Assembly (NCBI GenBank): GCA_041594355.1
Contig: JBFHMM010000196.1
Coordinates: 1-7,550 of the forward strand
Source of the DNA: JAIUZI01 sp041594355
GTDB taxonomy: Bacteria > Pseudomonadota > Alphaproteobacteria > Rhodobacterales > Rhodobacteraceae
Direction: 5' to 3'
DNA: 7,550 nucleotides
Positions 1 to 5,457 of the stretch are shown here, one piece after another; the stretch's first letter is position 1, and every line of letters begins with the position of its first letter. The notes under the pieces are model-generated. The model worked only from the letters and a program-made list of their open reading frames with translations. It did not search any database and was not told the origin of the DNA. The position numbers and the translations under genes are program-made.

Positions 1-484
1 CCGAGGCCTCGGTATGCCCCGCGCGCACCAGCACCCCGCCCCGCCGCGCCCGCAGCGGAAAGATATGCCCCGGCGTCGCCAGATGCGCCATCGTGTTCTG
101 CTCGTTGATCGCCGTCTTGATCGTATGCGCCCGGTCCGGCGCCGAAATCCCCGTGCTCACCCCCTCGCGCGCCTCGATCGACACGGTAAAGGGCGTCTCG
201 TGGCGCGACGAGTTGTTGACCGCCATCATCGGCAGCCCCAGCCGGTCGATCCGCTCCGCCGTCATCGGCAGACAGATCAGCCCGCGCCCATGCGTCGCCA
301 TGAAGTTGACCGCCGCCGCATCGGCAAATTCCGCCGGGATGATCAGATCGCCCTCGTTCTCGCGGTCCTCGTGATCGACCAGGATATACATCCGGCCGCG
401 CCGCGCCTCGTCGATGATTTCCTCGATCGGGCTGATCGCCGCGCTCAGCTCGGTCTCCACCGGACCGGGGGTTTCGTAGCTCAT
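1..484 (-). CDS. ribB: 3,4-dihydroxy-2-butanone 4-phosphate synthase, N-terminal part (cut by window edge)
   Basis: RibB converts ribulose 5-phosphate to 3,4-dihydroxy-2-butanone 4-phosphate and formate, supplying the four-carbon unit for lumazine and riboflavin synthesis in the cytoplasm. Translating the minus strand from ATG at 484-482 gives 161 uninterrupted codons beginning MSYETPGPVETELSAA. The hallmark acidic metal/substrate loop DHEDRENEGDL lies at about residues 38-48. It is followed by HGRGLICLPMT, a segment with NNSSRHETPFTVSIEA and STGISAPDRAHTI, and finally RAGHTEAS at the window edge, all diagnostic of the family. A short purine stretch (AAAGG) lies about 12 bases upstream of the ATG. 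The C-terminus is outside the window, so a stand-alone RibB cannot be told from a RibBA-type fusion with a GTP cyclohydrolase II-like domain. It shares the strand of ribE, but a plus-strand gene lies between them, so it probably has its own promoter here. Family assignment is very secure. Confidence 0.96.
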   Translation of the reverse strand, partial: MSYETPGPVETELSAAISPIEEIIDEARRGRMYILVDHEDRENEGDLIIPAEFADAAAVNFMATHGRGLICLPMTAERIDRLGLPMMAVNNSSRHETPFTVSIEAREGVSTGISAPDRAHTIKTAINEQNTMAHLATPGHIFPLRARRGGVLVRAGHTEAS

Positions 485-761
485 GATGCTGCCGCCTTTG
501 TTCCGCTACCCGGCAGATAGACCACGCGTCAGGCAATTGCCAGACCCGCCAGAGCCAAAGCCCCCCCCGACGACGCGTTTCGCCCCCGCGCCCGCGTGTA
601 CCGGCGCGGGTCAGGGTCGCGGGCGGGTGCGGCCCTTACTTCCATTGGCGCCAAGCGCAGCAGAGGTCCGGTGCCAGCCCGAAGCGGACATGGTGCTCCG
701 ATAGCTACGGCGCAAGAAATGTCGTATTGTCGATGGTAAATGTTTCATCACGCAGCGTAGG
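485..761. other. Non-coding divergent region between ribB and the zinc-ribbon gene
   Basis: I see no convincing gene in this stretch. Open frames here have no ribosome binding site and no family resemblance. It should hold the promoters for ribB (leftward) and for the gene at 762 (rightward), but I cannot pick out clean -35/-10 pairs. Composition changes along it: 540-640 is extremely GC-rich with an eight-C run at 561-568, while 700-760 is AT-richer, like the following gene. I looked for the FMN riboswitch (RFN element) on the ribB strand and did not find its conserved segments. Confidence 0.6.
585..625 (-). promoter_or_regulatory. Possible alternative stem-loops in the ribB leader
   Basis: CCCGCGCC (585-592) is perfectly complementary to GGCGCGGG (603-610), giving an 8-bp stem with a 10-base loop. 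The overlapping CGCCCGCG (589-596) is perfectly complementary to CGCGGGCG (618-625). The two pairings share bases 589-592, so they exclude each other. They lie about 100 bases upstream of the ribB start. No T-run follows on either strand, so it does not look like an intrinsic terminator. In such GC-rich DNA this could arise by chance. Confidence 0.2.
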
Positions 762-1253
762 GTGGAACTTTTGCCAACAGAGAGCAGCACTAAGAACTGT
801 GTGGATTGCCATCGTGAGATCCCTTCTCCTGCCTCAAAGTGCGCAACGTGCGGAAGCTATCAGAATTGGCGTCGGCTTGTGCCAGCTTGGAGTAATCTAT
901 TGACCTTGATCGTTGCGGTTTTGGCTCTGCTTAACTCGTTCTGGGCTCAGGGCCGTGTCGCCGTAGAAACAGTTAGCCAGTTCCTGTCCGGAATCAGCTT
1001 CAACCTGAACTCAGCTGTAGTTGAGTTGGGTATGGATCGAAGCACGTTCGCGGCGACCAACATTTCTACAGGAGCGCGGTTATCGCATCGGTGCAATGCG
1101 GTTTGTTTCTTCCAATTGATCGCCGGGTGCAGGCCACTCAATACATCTGGATTGGATGCTCTGGACCTTCTGGAAATTGCTGACTATTCGGATCAGCAAG
1201 AAACTGAGCGAGAAGAGCTTAGGCAAAAGATAATCAGCGCACGGTCAAGGTAG
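762..1253 (+). CDS. Zinc-ribbon plus single-transmembrane protein of unknown function
   Basis: This is a 163-residue protein that I cannot name. Residues 13-30 form a zinc ribbon of the C-x2-C-x10-C-x2-C type (C13, C16, C27, C30) ending in CGSYQNWRR. One hydrophobic segment follows at about residues 41-61 (SNLLTLIVAVLALLNSFWA). The remaining ~100 residues carry three cysteines at about 112-125 and end in a charged, Glu/Arg-rich helix-like tail. Proteins with a short CxxC zinc ribbon ending in a CGxYQNWRR-like motif just before one membrane span are, from memory, common uncharacterised bacterial proteins; the ribbon would face the cytoplasm. The start is GTG at 762 with only a weak upstream AGG; TTG at 771 is an alternative. 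Codon use is much less GC-biased than in the neighbours and the gene runs against the rib genes, which suggests later acquisition. It is flanked by C-runs and repeats. The frame is open and the domain order coherent, so I regard it as real. Confidence 0.72.
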   Translation: MELLPTESSTKNCVDCHREIPSPASKCATCGSYQNWRRLVPAWSNLLTLIVAVLALLNSFWAQGRVAVETVSQFLSGISFNLNSAVVELGMDRSTFAATNISTGARLSHRCNAVCFFQLIAGCRPLNTSGLDALDLLEIADYSDQQETEREELRQKIISARSR

Positions 1254-1308
1254 ATTAGGGTAAAAGGTGCGAGCGGACATCTGCTGTACTCAGCCGTGGA
1301 CTTTTCAA

Positions 1309-1349
1309 AGTTCGTTCCCTGCGCATCGCCGCAGTTCGTGTCCTGCGCA
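1309..1349 (+). repeat. Two-copy direct repeat, 24-base period
   Basis: AGTTCGTTCCCTGCGCA (1309-1325) recurs as AGTTCGTGTCCTGCGCA (1333-1349), matching at 15 of 17 positions with a 7-base spacer. It lies just downstream of the zinc-ribbon gene. It may be a remnant of a tandem repeat or a pair of binding sites. No third copy is evident in the window. Confidence 0.6.
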
Positions 1350-1543
1350 GCAAATGCCCATTCCCCGCCCATAGCACCAAACCCAACCTATTGGATCAAG
1401 GTCCCCCCCCCGCCCCGCATAACTGGCGCCACCTGCCTCCATTACCGAGTCCCCCACCCATCCAATATCCTACCAACCGGTTAACGCCTCCCCGACCAAA
1501 GGGTTACCAAACCCCTGCCAAATGGCGGAATCCGGCGTTCGGG

Positions 1544-1590
1544 TTTTGTACAAAACGGTCAAAGCCGGGTTTCGGACAGGTACAAAACGG
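1544..1590. repeat. GTACAAAACGG direct repeat with a perfect 12-base palindrome
   Basis: GTACAAAACGG occurs exactly at 1548-1558 and 1580-1590, a 32-base offset (about three helical turns). The first copy overlaps the perfect palindrome TTTTGTACAAAA (1544-1555). On the minus strand each copy reads CCGTTTTGTAC, so each is a short G/C segment followed by four T's just beyond the stop of the gene at 1605. It could be a protein-binding site, part of a dispersed repeat, or tandem weak terminators. Confidence 0.6.
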
Positions 1591-1600
1591 ACGATCCCGC
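1583..1600 (-). terminator. Weak candidate terminator after the gene at 1605-2180
   Basis: Reading the minus strand just past the stop codon, GCGGG-ATCG-TCCGT can form a 5-bp stem (two G-U pairs) with a 4-base loop, running directly into TTTTG. The stem is short and weak, so termination here is only a possibility. The position, within 25 bases of the stop, is what makes it worth listing. Confidence 0.2.
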
Positions 1601-1604
1601 CGGC

Positions 1605-2180
1605 TCAGGCCGACAGCTGGCCAAAGTAGCGGTCCGCCGGGAGGTAGCCTGCGGCGCGGGCGGCGGTGCTCCATTCGCCTTCGAAGCTGGTGTCGCCGAT
1701 GATCAGAACCTGGTTGCCCGGCAGCCGTTGATCGCGGATAAACCCTTGAATTCGCTCACTCATATGCGTCCAGCTGTCGGTGAACTTCGGGGCTGCGGCA
1801 GCGGCGTCCAACACCGGGTTGGCCTGCAGCACGGCGGGCGGTTCGGCGGGCGCATGCACCAGCGACAACCGCTGCGCCGCCTTCACTTCCGCCAACGCCC
1901 GCGCCTGTGCATCGGGCATTTTCGCACCATCGCCAATTATCCGTAAGGCATTGGAAGAAAATAACAATCCCAGGATATCACTGCCCGCCGCCTGGCGGAT
2001 ACTGGCGTAGGTTTTATAGTCCAGCCCCAGTTCCGCCGCCCGCTGAACCCGCATCCGAACGATCAGCAACGGGATCGTATTCGGCATCAACCGCTTCTGC
2101 GCCTTGCGCCACATATGGGTGCGATAAATGTGCCCCGGCTCCATCGTCGGCCCGTTGTTATGCCCGATCCCCACCCTCAC
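1605..2180 (-). CDS. Conserved-looking protein of unknown function, coupled to ribE
   Basis: This is a 191-residue protein that I cannot name. GTG at 2180 overlaps the ribE stop as GTGA, and a strong ribosome binding site (AAGGAG) ends five bases before it, so translation is very likely coupled to riboflavin synthase. Three parts are visible. The N-terminal ~85 residues begin with a GIGHNNGP motif, then a basic WRKAQKR stretch and LGLDYKTYASIRQAAGSDIL followed by LLFSSNAL. An Ala/Pro-rich linker spans about 105-131. The C-terminal ~58 residues include LPGNQVLIIGDTSFEGEW and AAGYLPADRYFG. A short (I)GHNxGP motif followed by a Trp-Arg-rich segment and an 'ALGLxYxxY' segment is, from memory, recurrent in uncharacterised alphaproteobacterial proteins. 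No signal peptide or membrane span is seen, so it is probably cytoplasmic. Codon use matches the chromosome. A role in flavin metabolism would rest only on the coupling; the reaction is unknown. Confidence 0.85.
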   Translation of the reverse strand: MRVGIGHNNGPTMEPGHIYRTHMWRKAQKRLMPNTIPLLIVRMRVQRAAELGLDYKTYASIRQAAGSDILGLLFSSNALRIIGDGAKMPDAQARALAEVKAAQRLSLVHAPAEPPAVLQANPVLDAAAAAPKFTDSWTHMSERIQGFIRDQRLPGNQVLIIGDTSFEGEWSTAARAAGYLPADRYFGQLSA

Positions 2181-2779
2181 GCGGCTCCTTCCGTCGTCGC
2201 CTCGGCCAGCCGCGCGACGTAGCGCGCCAGCGTGTCGATCTCAAGGTTGACGCGGTCGCCCACGGTCACATCACCCCAAGTGGTAACCTGCTGAGTGTGC
2301 GGTATCACGTTGATTCCGAATGTGTTTCCAGACACCTCATTGACTGTCAGCGAGGTTCCGTTCAGCGCCACAGACCCCTTGGGCGCGATAAATCGCGCCA
2401 ATTCGCCGGGGGCGCGAAAGGTGATGCGCGTGCTGTCCCCTTCGTCCTTCATGGCGATGATTTCCGCCGCTCCGTCAACATGGCCGGACACGATATGCCC
2501 GCCCAGTTCGTCTCCCACCTTCAGCGCCCGCTCCAGATTCACGCGCTTGCCAACTGTCCAGCTGCCGATATTGGTCTTGGACACCGTCTCGGCGCTGATC
2601 TGCACGTCGTACCAATCGTCTCCCAGCGCGATCACGGTCAGGCACACCCCGTCGCTTGCGATGGACGCACCGATGTCGATTCCGTTCGTATCATACCCCG
2701 TGGTGATCCGCGCCTTCAGGTCCCCGGCCTGTTCCAGCCCGGAAATGGTGCCGATGTCGGTAACAATCCCAGTGAACAT
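2177..2779 (-). CDS. ribE: Riboflavin synthase, alpha chain
   Basis: Riboflavin synthase dismutates two 6,7-dimethyl-8-ribityllumazine molecules into riboflavin and a pyrimidinedione that is recycled, the last step of riboflavin synthesis. The 200-residue product starts with the family signature MFTGIV and has the expected two tandem lumazine-binding barrels. The first (about 1-95) carries SIASDGVCLTV, with the conserved Cys at 46, and NLERALKVGDELGG. GHIVSGHVDG (95-103) links to the second barrel (about 100-190), with LNGTSLTVNEV and NVIPHTQQVTT. Length is normal for the family (about 200-215). ATG at 2779 is chosen because it begins the signature and has AGGAGA (complement of 2786-2791) seven bases upstream; longer in-frame extensions would run back into kpsS. 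It is diverged from kpsS and followed by the overlapping gene at 1605-2180. Regulation may involve the structured leader at 2824-2869. Confidence 0.97.
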   Translation of the reverse strand: MFTGIVTDIGTISGLEQAGDLKARITTGYDTNGIDIGASIASDGVCLTVIALGDDWYDVQISAETVSKTNIGSWTVGKRVNLERALKVGDELGGHIVSGHVDGAAEIIAMKDEGDSTRITFRAPGELARFIAPKGSVALNGTSLTVNEVSGNTFGINVIPHTQQVTTWGDVTVGDRVNLEIDTLARYVARLAEATTEGAA

Positions 2780-2823
2780 GCGTGGTCTCCTGAACGATGC
2801 GAACTCCCATGACGTAGCCGCCC

Positions 2824-2869
2824 GGACCGCGCCCGGCAAGCCCCCGCCTTGCGGTCCTGCCTTGCCGAG
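2824..2869 (-). promoter_or_regulatory. Interleaved inverted repeats in the ribE leader (possible pseudoknot or switch)
   Basis: Two perfect 7-bp complementary pairs interleave: GGACCGC (2824-2830) with GCGGTCC (2851-2857), and CGGCAAG (2834-2840) with CTTGCCG (2861-2867). On the ribE strand the second pair extends to 9 bp through 2832 and 2869 with one G-U. Order A-B-A'-B' with 3- and 10-base gaps is the topology of an H-type pseudoknot. A nested alternative also exists: GGACC/GGTCC enclosing GCAAG (2836-2840)/CTTGC (2848-2852). It ends about 45 bases upstream of the ribE ATG. The conserved parts of the FMN riboswitch are absent. Function is inferred, not shown. Confidence 0.4.
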
Positions 2870-2911
2870 GCCATAGTTTCGCCCAACTGAACAATTATGG
2901 GTCGGGTACAT

Positions 2912-2922
2912 GCCACTGTGGC
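2912..2922. promoter_or_regulatory. Short palindrome before kpsS
   Basis: GCCACTGTGGC is a perfect 11-base odd palindrome in the ribE/kpsS divergent region. It sits four bases ahead of the kpsS ribosome binding site (AGGTGA, 2927-2932). It could be an operator half-site pair or chance. The surrounding 2870-2936 stretch is the AT-richest part of the region and probably holds the divergent promoters, but I cannot assign -35/-10 boxes confidently. Confidence 0.2.
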
Positions 2923-2936
2923 GCACAGGTGATGTA

Positions 2937-4229
2937 ATGACCGCTTCATCCCGACCTTCGCGGGTGTTCTTGTTCCTGCAGGGGCCGCACGGACCCTTTT
3001 TCAATGCCCTGGGCAAGATGCTGCGCGCAGCCGGGGCACAGGTCTGGCGCGTCGGTTTCAACGCCGGTGACCGTGCCTTCTGGTTCCACCCCGACAGCTA
3101 TATCCCGTTTCGGGGCACCCCTGAGGAATGGCCCGACACATTTGCCGGGATCGTCCGCGACTGCGGCGTCACCGACATCGTGCTGTATGGCGACACCCGT
3201 CCGATCCACGCCCACGCGGTCAAGGCGGCAAAGGCCGCCCGGCTGACCGTCCACGTTTTCGAAGAGGGCTATATGCGGCCCTACTGGGTGACCTACGAAC
3301 GCGGCGGGTCGAACGGCAATTCCCGGTTGATGGAGATGTCGATCACGGAAATGCAATCGGCGCTAGCACTGTCCGATATGGAGGCGCCCCTGCCCCCCGC
3401 CCATTGGGGTGACATGCGCCAGCACATGTTCTATGGCGCACTTTACCATTGGTTCGTGATGTTCCGGAACGGCGACTATCGCAATTTCCGCCCGCATCGC
3501 AGCCTCGGCGTCGCCAAGGAATTTCAGCTTTATCTGCAACGCTTTTTGCTGATTCCAGCCCATGCCGCTGATCGCCAGCTATCCACCTGGCGCATTCGCA
3601 CCGGCGGCTTTCCCTTTCATCTGGCGCTGCTGCAGCTGGAACACGACAGCTCGTTTCAGGAACATTCGCCGTTCTCGACGATGACCGAATTCCTTGCCGA
3701 GATCTTTGACGGCTTTGCCAGCGGCGCGCCGCCACATCATCACCTCGTGGTCAAGGCACACCCGCTGGAAGACGGCCGCGTGCCGGTTCGGCAAGAGGTC
3801 AAGCGCCTCGCTCGCTTGCACGGGCTGAGCAACCGGGTGCACTACGTGCGCGGGGGCAAGCTGGCGCAGCTGCTCAATGATGCGCGAACAGCCGTCACCG
3901 TGAATTCCACCGCCGGACAGCAGGTACTGTGGCGCGGCATCCCGCTGAAAGTCTTTGGCGACGCGGTCTATGCCAAGCCCGAGTTCGTCTCGACCCAGCC
4001 CTTGCGCGATTTCTTTGCCCACGCGGCCCGGCCCGACAATCGCGCCTACAAGGACTATCGCCGCTTTCTGCTGGAAACCAGCCAGGTGCCCGGCGGTTTT
4101 TATTCGCGGCGCGGGCGGCGGCAACTGCTGCGCCACGTGGTCGACATGATGCTGTCGCCGGACGATCCCTATGACGCTCTGAAGCTGGGAACAGCGGCAC
4201 CACGGCAACAGTTGCGCATCGTGAACTGA
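2937..4229 (+). CDS. kpsS: Capsule lipid-linker beta-Kdo transferase KpsS
   Basis: KpsS acts at the inner face of the inner membrane in ABC-transporter-dependent capsule assembly. In E. coli it adds the first Kdo to phosphatidylglycerol, starting the poly-Kdo linker that KpsC extends. The 430-residue product shows the family pattern: FLFLQGPHGPFF at residues 11-22, RVGFNAGDRAFWF near 38-50, TDIVLYGDTRPIHAHA, and VFEEGYMRPYWVTYE, then in the C-terminal half LVVKAHPLEDGR and VTVNSTAGQQVLWRG with IPLKVFGDAVY. E. coli KpsS is about 390 residues, so this one is slightly long. ATG at 2937 is preferred because AGGTGA lies just upstream; ATG at 2910 would add nine residues but has a poorer site and sits in the palindrome. 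No signal peptide is expected. It is followed by the export lipoprotein and kpsC on the same strand, a coherent capsule set. The exact acceptor in this organism is inferred from the family. Confidence 0.92.
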   Translation: MTASSRPSRVFLFLQGPHGPFFNALGKMLRAAGAQVWRVGFNAGDRAFWFHPDSYIPFRGTPEEWPDTFAGIVRDCGVTDIVLYGDTRPIHAHAVKAAKAARLTVHVFEEGYMRPYWVTYERGGSNGNSRLMEMSITEMQSALALSDMEAPLPPAHWGDMRQHMFYGALYHWFVMFRNGDYRNFRPHRSLGVAKEFQLYLQRFLLIPAHAADRQLSTWRIRTGGFPFHLALLQLEHDSSFQEHSPFSTMTEFLAEIFDGFASGAPPHHHLVVKAHPLEDGRVPVRQEVKRLARLHGLSNRVHYVRGGKLAQLLNDARTAVTVNSTAGQQVLWRGIPLKVFGDAVYAKPEFVSTQPLRDFFAHAARPDNRAYKDYRRFLLETSQVPGGFYSRRGRRQLLRHVVDMMLSPDDPYDALKLGTAAPRQQLRIVN

Positions 4230-4326
4230 CCCGGCACAGCCTATTGGACTGGATTTTTGTTTAGGTTTCCGATAGTTTGAGAAAAAAACTGAGGCAGAAA
4301 CAATAACAGGTCGAGGAGACCGAGCA
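4230..4326 (+). promoter_or_regulatory. AT-rich gap, probable promoter/leader of the export lipoprotein-kpsC pair
   Basis: The 97 bases between kpsS and the next gene are clearly AT-richer than their surroundings, with TTTTTGTTT and a seven-A run around 4272-4278. A strong ribosome binding site GAGGAGA (4313-4319) lies seven bases before the GTG start at 4327. The spacing and composition suggest a separate promoter, although read-through from kpsS is equally possible. TTGGAC near 4244 could be a -35 box, but no -10 box stands at a good distance. Confidence 0.35.
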
Positions 4327-5457
4327 GTGAACTCCGTTTATGTTCGATGGGCGAAGCCTGTCGCCCTATTGGCTGCGCTTGCGCTTGCGGCCTCTTGTTC
4401 GTTGCCAAAAGTCGGCCCGAACAAACGCGAAATCTTTGCTGGTTCGGTCCAGAAAGAAGGCGATGCCTTTATCGTTGCCGTAAACGACCGCGTGACCCGG
4501 GCAACCGCCGTGGTTCCCGCGCTGGGGTTCTCACAATCGTTCCAGAACGCGGGCACACTGACGTCAGACACCATCCGCCCCGGCGACGTGCTGGGCCTGA
4601 CGGTCTGGGAAAACGTCGACGACGGCTTGTTGGCTGGCGAGGGGACCAACTCCACCATCCTGGAAGAGGTGCAAGTCGATAGCGCCGGGTTCATCTTTGT
4701 CCCCTACGCTGGACGGGTCCGCGCCAGCGGAAACACGCCAGAACAACTGCGCGAAACCATCACCTCCCGGCTCGAAGAGCAGACCCCGGACCCGCAGGTG
4801 CAGGTGCGCCGTCTGGCCGGTGACGGATCGACCGTCTCGCTGATCGGGGCGGTCGGCGCACAGGGTGTCTATCCCATCGAACGCCCGACCCGGACGCTGG
4901 CGACGATGCTGGCGCAGGCCGGTGGCGTCACGATCTCTCCGGAAATCGCGCAGGTCACCGTGATCCGCGCCAACCAGCAGGGCAAGGTCTGGTTCCAGGA
5001 TCTTTACGACCACCCCGAACTGGACATCGCCCTGCGCGGCGGCGACCGGATCCTGGTCGAAGAGGACACACGTTCCTTTACCGCGCTGGGCAGCACCAGC
5101 ACCCAGGCCCGCGTGCCCTTTGAATCGCAGGACCTGTCGGCGTTGGAAGCCATCGCGCAGGTCGGCGGGTTGATCTCGGTCGCCTCCGACCCCACTGGCG
5201 TTTTTATCTTTCGCAACGAACCGGCCGAAATCGCCGGTCAGGTGCTGGGCCGCAGCGACCTGCAGGGCGCGCAGCGTATGGTCTACGTCTTGAACCTGAC
5301 CGAACCCAACGGGCTGTTCACCGCCCGTGATTTTGTGATCCGCGACGATGACACGCTCTATGTGACCGAGGCGCCCTATGCGCAATGGACCAAGACCATC
5401 TCGCTGATATCGGGCGGCCTGACGCCCTTTGCCAGTATCGCGACGCTGACCCAATAA
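4327..5457 (+). CDS. Wza/KpsD-family outer-membrane polysaccharide export lipoprotein
   Basis: This protein is expected to form the outer-membrane translocation channel for capsular or other surface polysaccharide. It is 376 residues long, close to Wza (about 380) and much shorter than E. coli KpsD (about 560). Residues 1-24 are a lipoprotein signal: a basic start, a hydrophobic core (VALLAALALAAS) and Cys24 as the lipid anchor, with Ser at -1. The polysaccharide export (PES) domain begins at TIRPGDVLGLTVWEN (82-96) and continues through VPYAGRV and TPEQLRE. A first SLBB domain runs from about 169 (TVSLIGAVGAQGVYPIE) through MLAQAGGV, a second from about 251 (SFTALGSTSTQARVPF) through AIAQVGGL. 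The C-terminal ~30 residues may supply the membrane-spanning helix of Wza-type channels. The start is GTG with a strong Shine-Dalgarno; no in-frame ATG precedes the signal core. Its TAA stop abuts the kpsC ATG. I leave the symbol blank because Wza-like and KpsD-like names are used loosely here. Confidence 0.93.
   Translation: MNSVYVRWAKPVALLAALALAASCSLPKVGPNKREIFAGSVQKEGDAFIVAVNDRVTRATAVVPALGFSQSFQNAGTLTSDTIRPGDVLGLTVWENVDDGLLAGEGTNSTILEEVQVDSAGFIFVPYAGRVRASGNTPEQLRETITSRLEEQTPDPQVQVRRLAGDGSTVSLIGAVGAQGVYPIERPTRTLATMLAQAGGVTISPEIAQVTVIRANQQGKVWFQDLYDHPELDIALRGGDRILVEEDTRSFTALGSTSTQARVPFESQDLSALEAIAQVGGLISVASDPTGVFIFRNEPAEIAGQVLGRSDLQGAQRMVYVLNLTEPNGLFTARDFVIRDDDTLYVTEAPYAQWTKTISLISGGLTPFASIATLTQ

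Larger units (their letters stand above)
1254..1604. other. Non-coding, C-rich convergent intergenic region
   Basis: These 351 bases lie between the 3' ends of two convergent genes. I see no credible gene: the open frames are proline-rich readings of C-rich DNA without ribosome binding sites. The stretch from about 1350 to 1530 is strongly C-biased on the plus strand, with a nine-C run at 1403-1411. It contains an approximate 24-base-period direct repeat at 1309-1349, an 8-bp inverted repeat (TATTGGAT near 1390, ATCCAATA near 1460) and a GTACAAAACGG direct repeat at 1548-1590. No transposase remnant or tRNA is visible. Confidence 0.6.

Noticed and set aside
14..520. A plus-strand open frame rich in Arg, Pro and His
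   Set aside because: It is the antisense of ribB, whose minus-strand translation is unmistakable.
733..906. Alternative frame starting at ATG 733 over the zinc-ribbon gene
   Set aside because: It closes at 906 and lacks any motif, whereas the frame from GTG 762 gives a coherent zinc ribbon plus membrane span.
1544..1555. Resemblance of TTTTGTACAAAA to an engineered lambda-type attachment core
   Set aside because: Only the short GTACAAA core is shared. No flanking attachment sequence or vector DNA is present, so it is coincidence.
1296..1702. Small plus-strand proline-rich open frames
   Set aside because: They are readings of C-rich DNA without ribosome binding sites or family resemblance, and the later part is antisense to the gene at 1605.
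2780..2936. FMN riboswitch or cobalamin riboswitch in the ribE/kpsS region
   Set aside because: The RFN conserved blocks are not present on the ribE strand. GCCACTG near 2912 recalls a cobalamin-riboswitch fragment, but the B12 box and the rest of the fold are missing.
2780..3061. N-terminal extension of riboflavin synthase upstream of 2779
   Set aside because: The family always begins with the MFTGIV-type signature. The ATG at 2779 has a good Shine-Dalgarno, and the extension runs antisense into kpsS.
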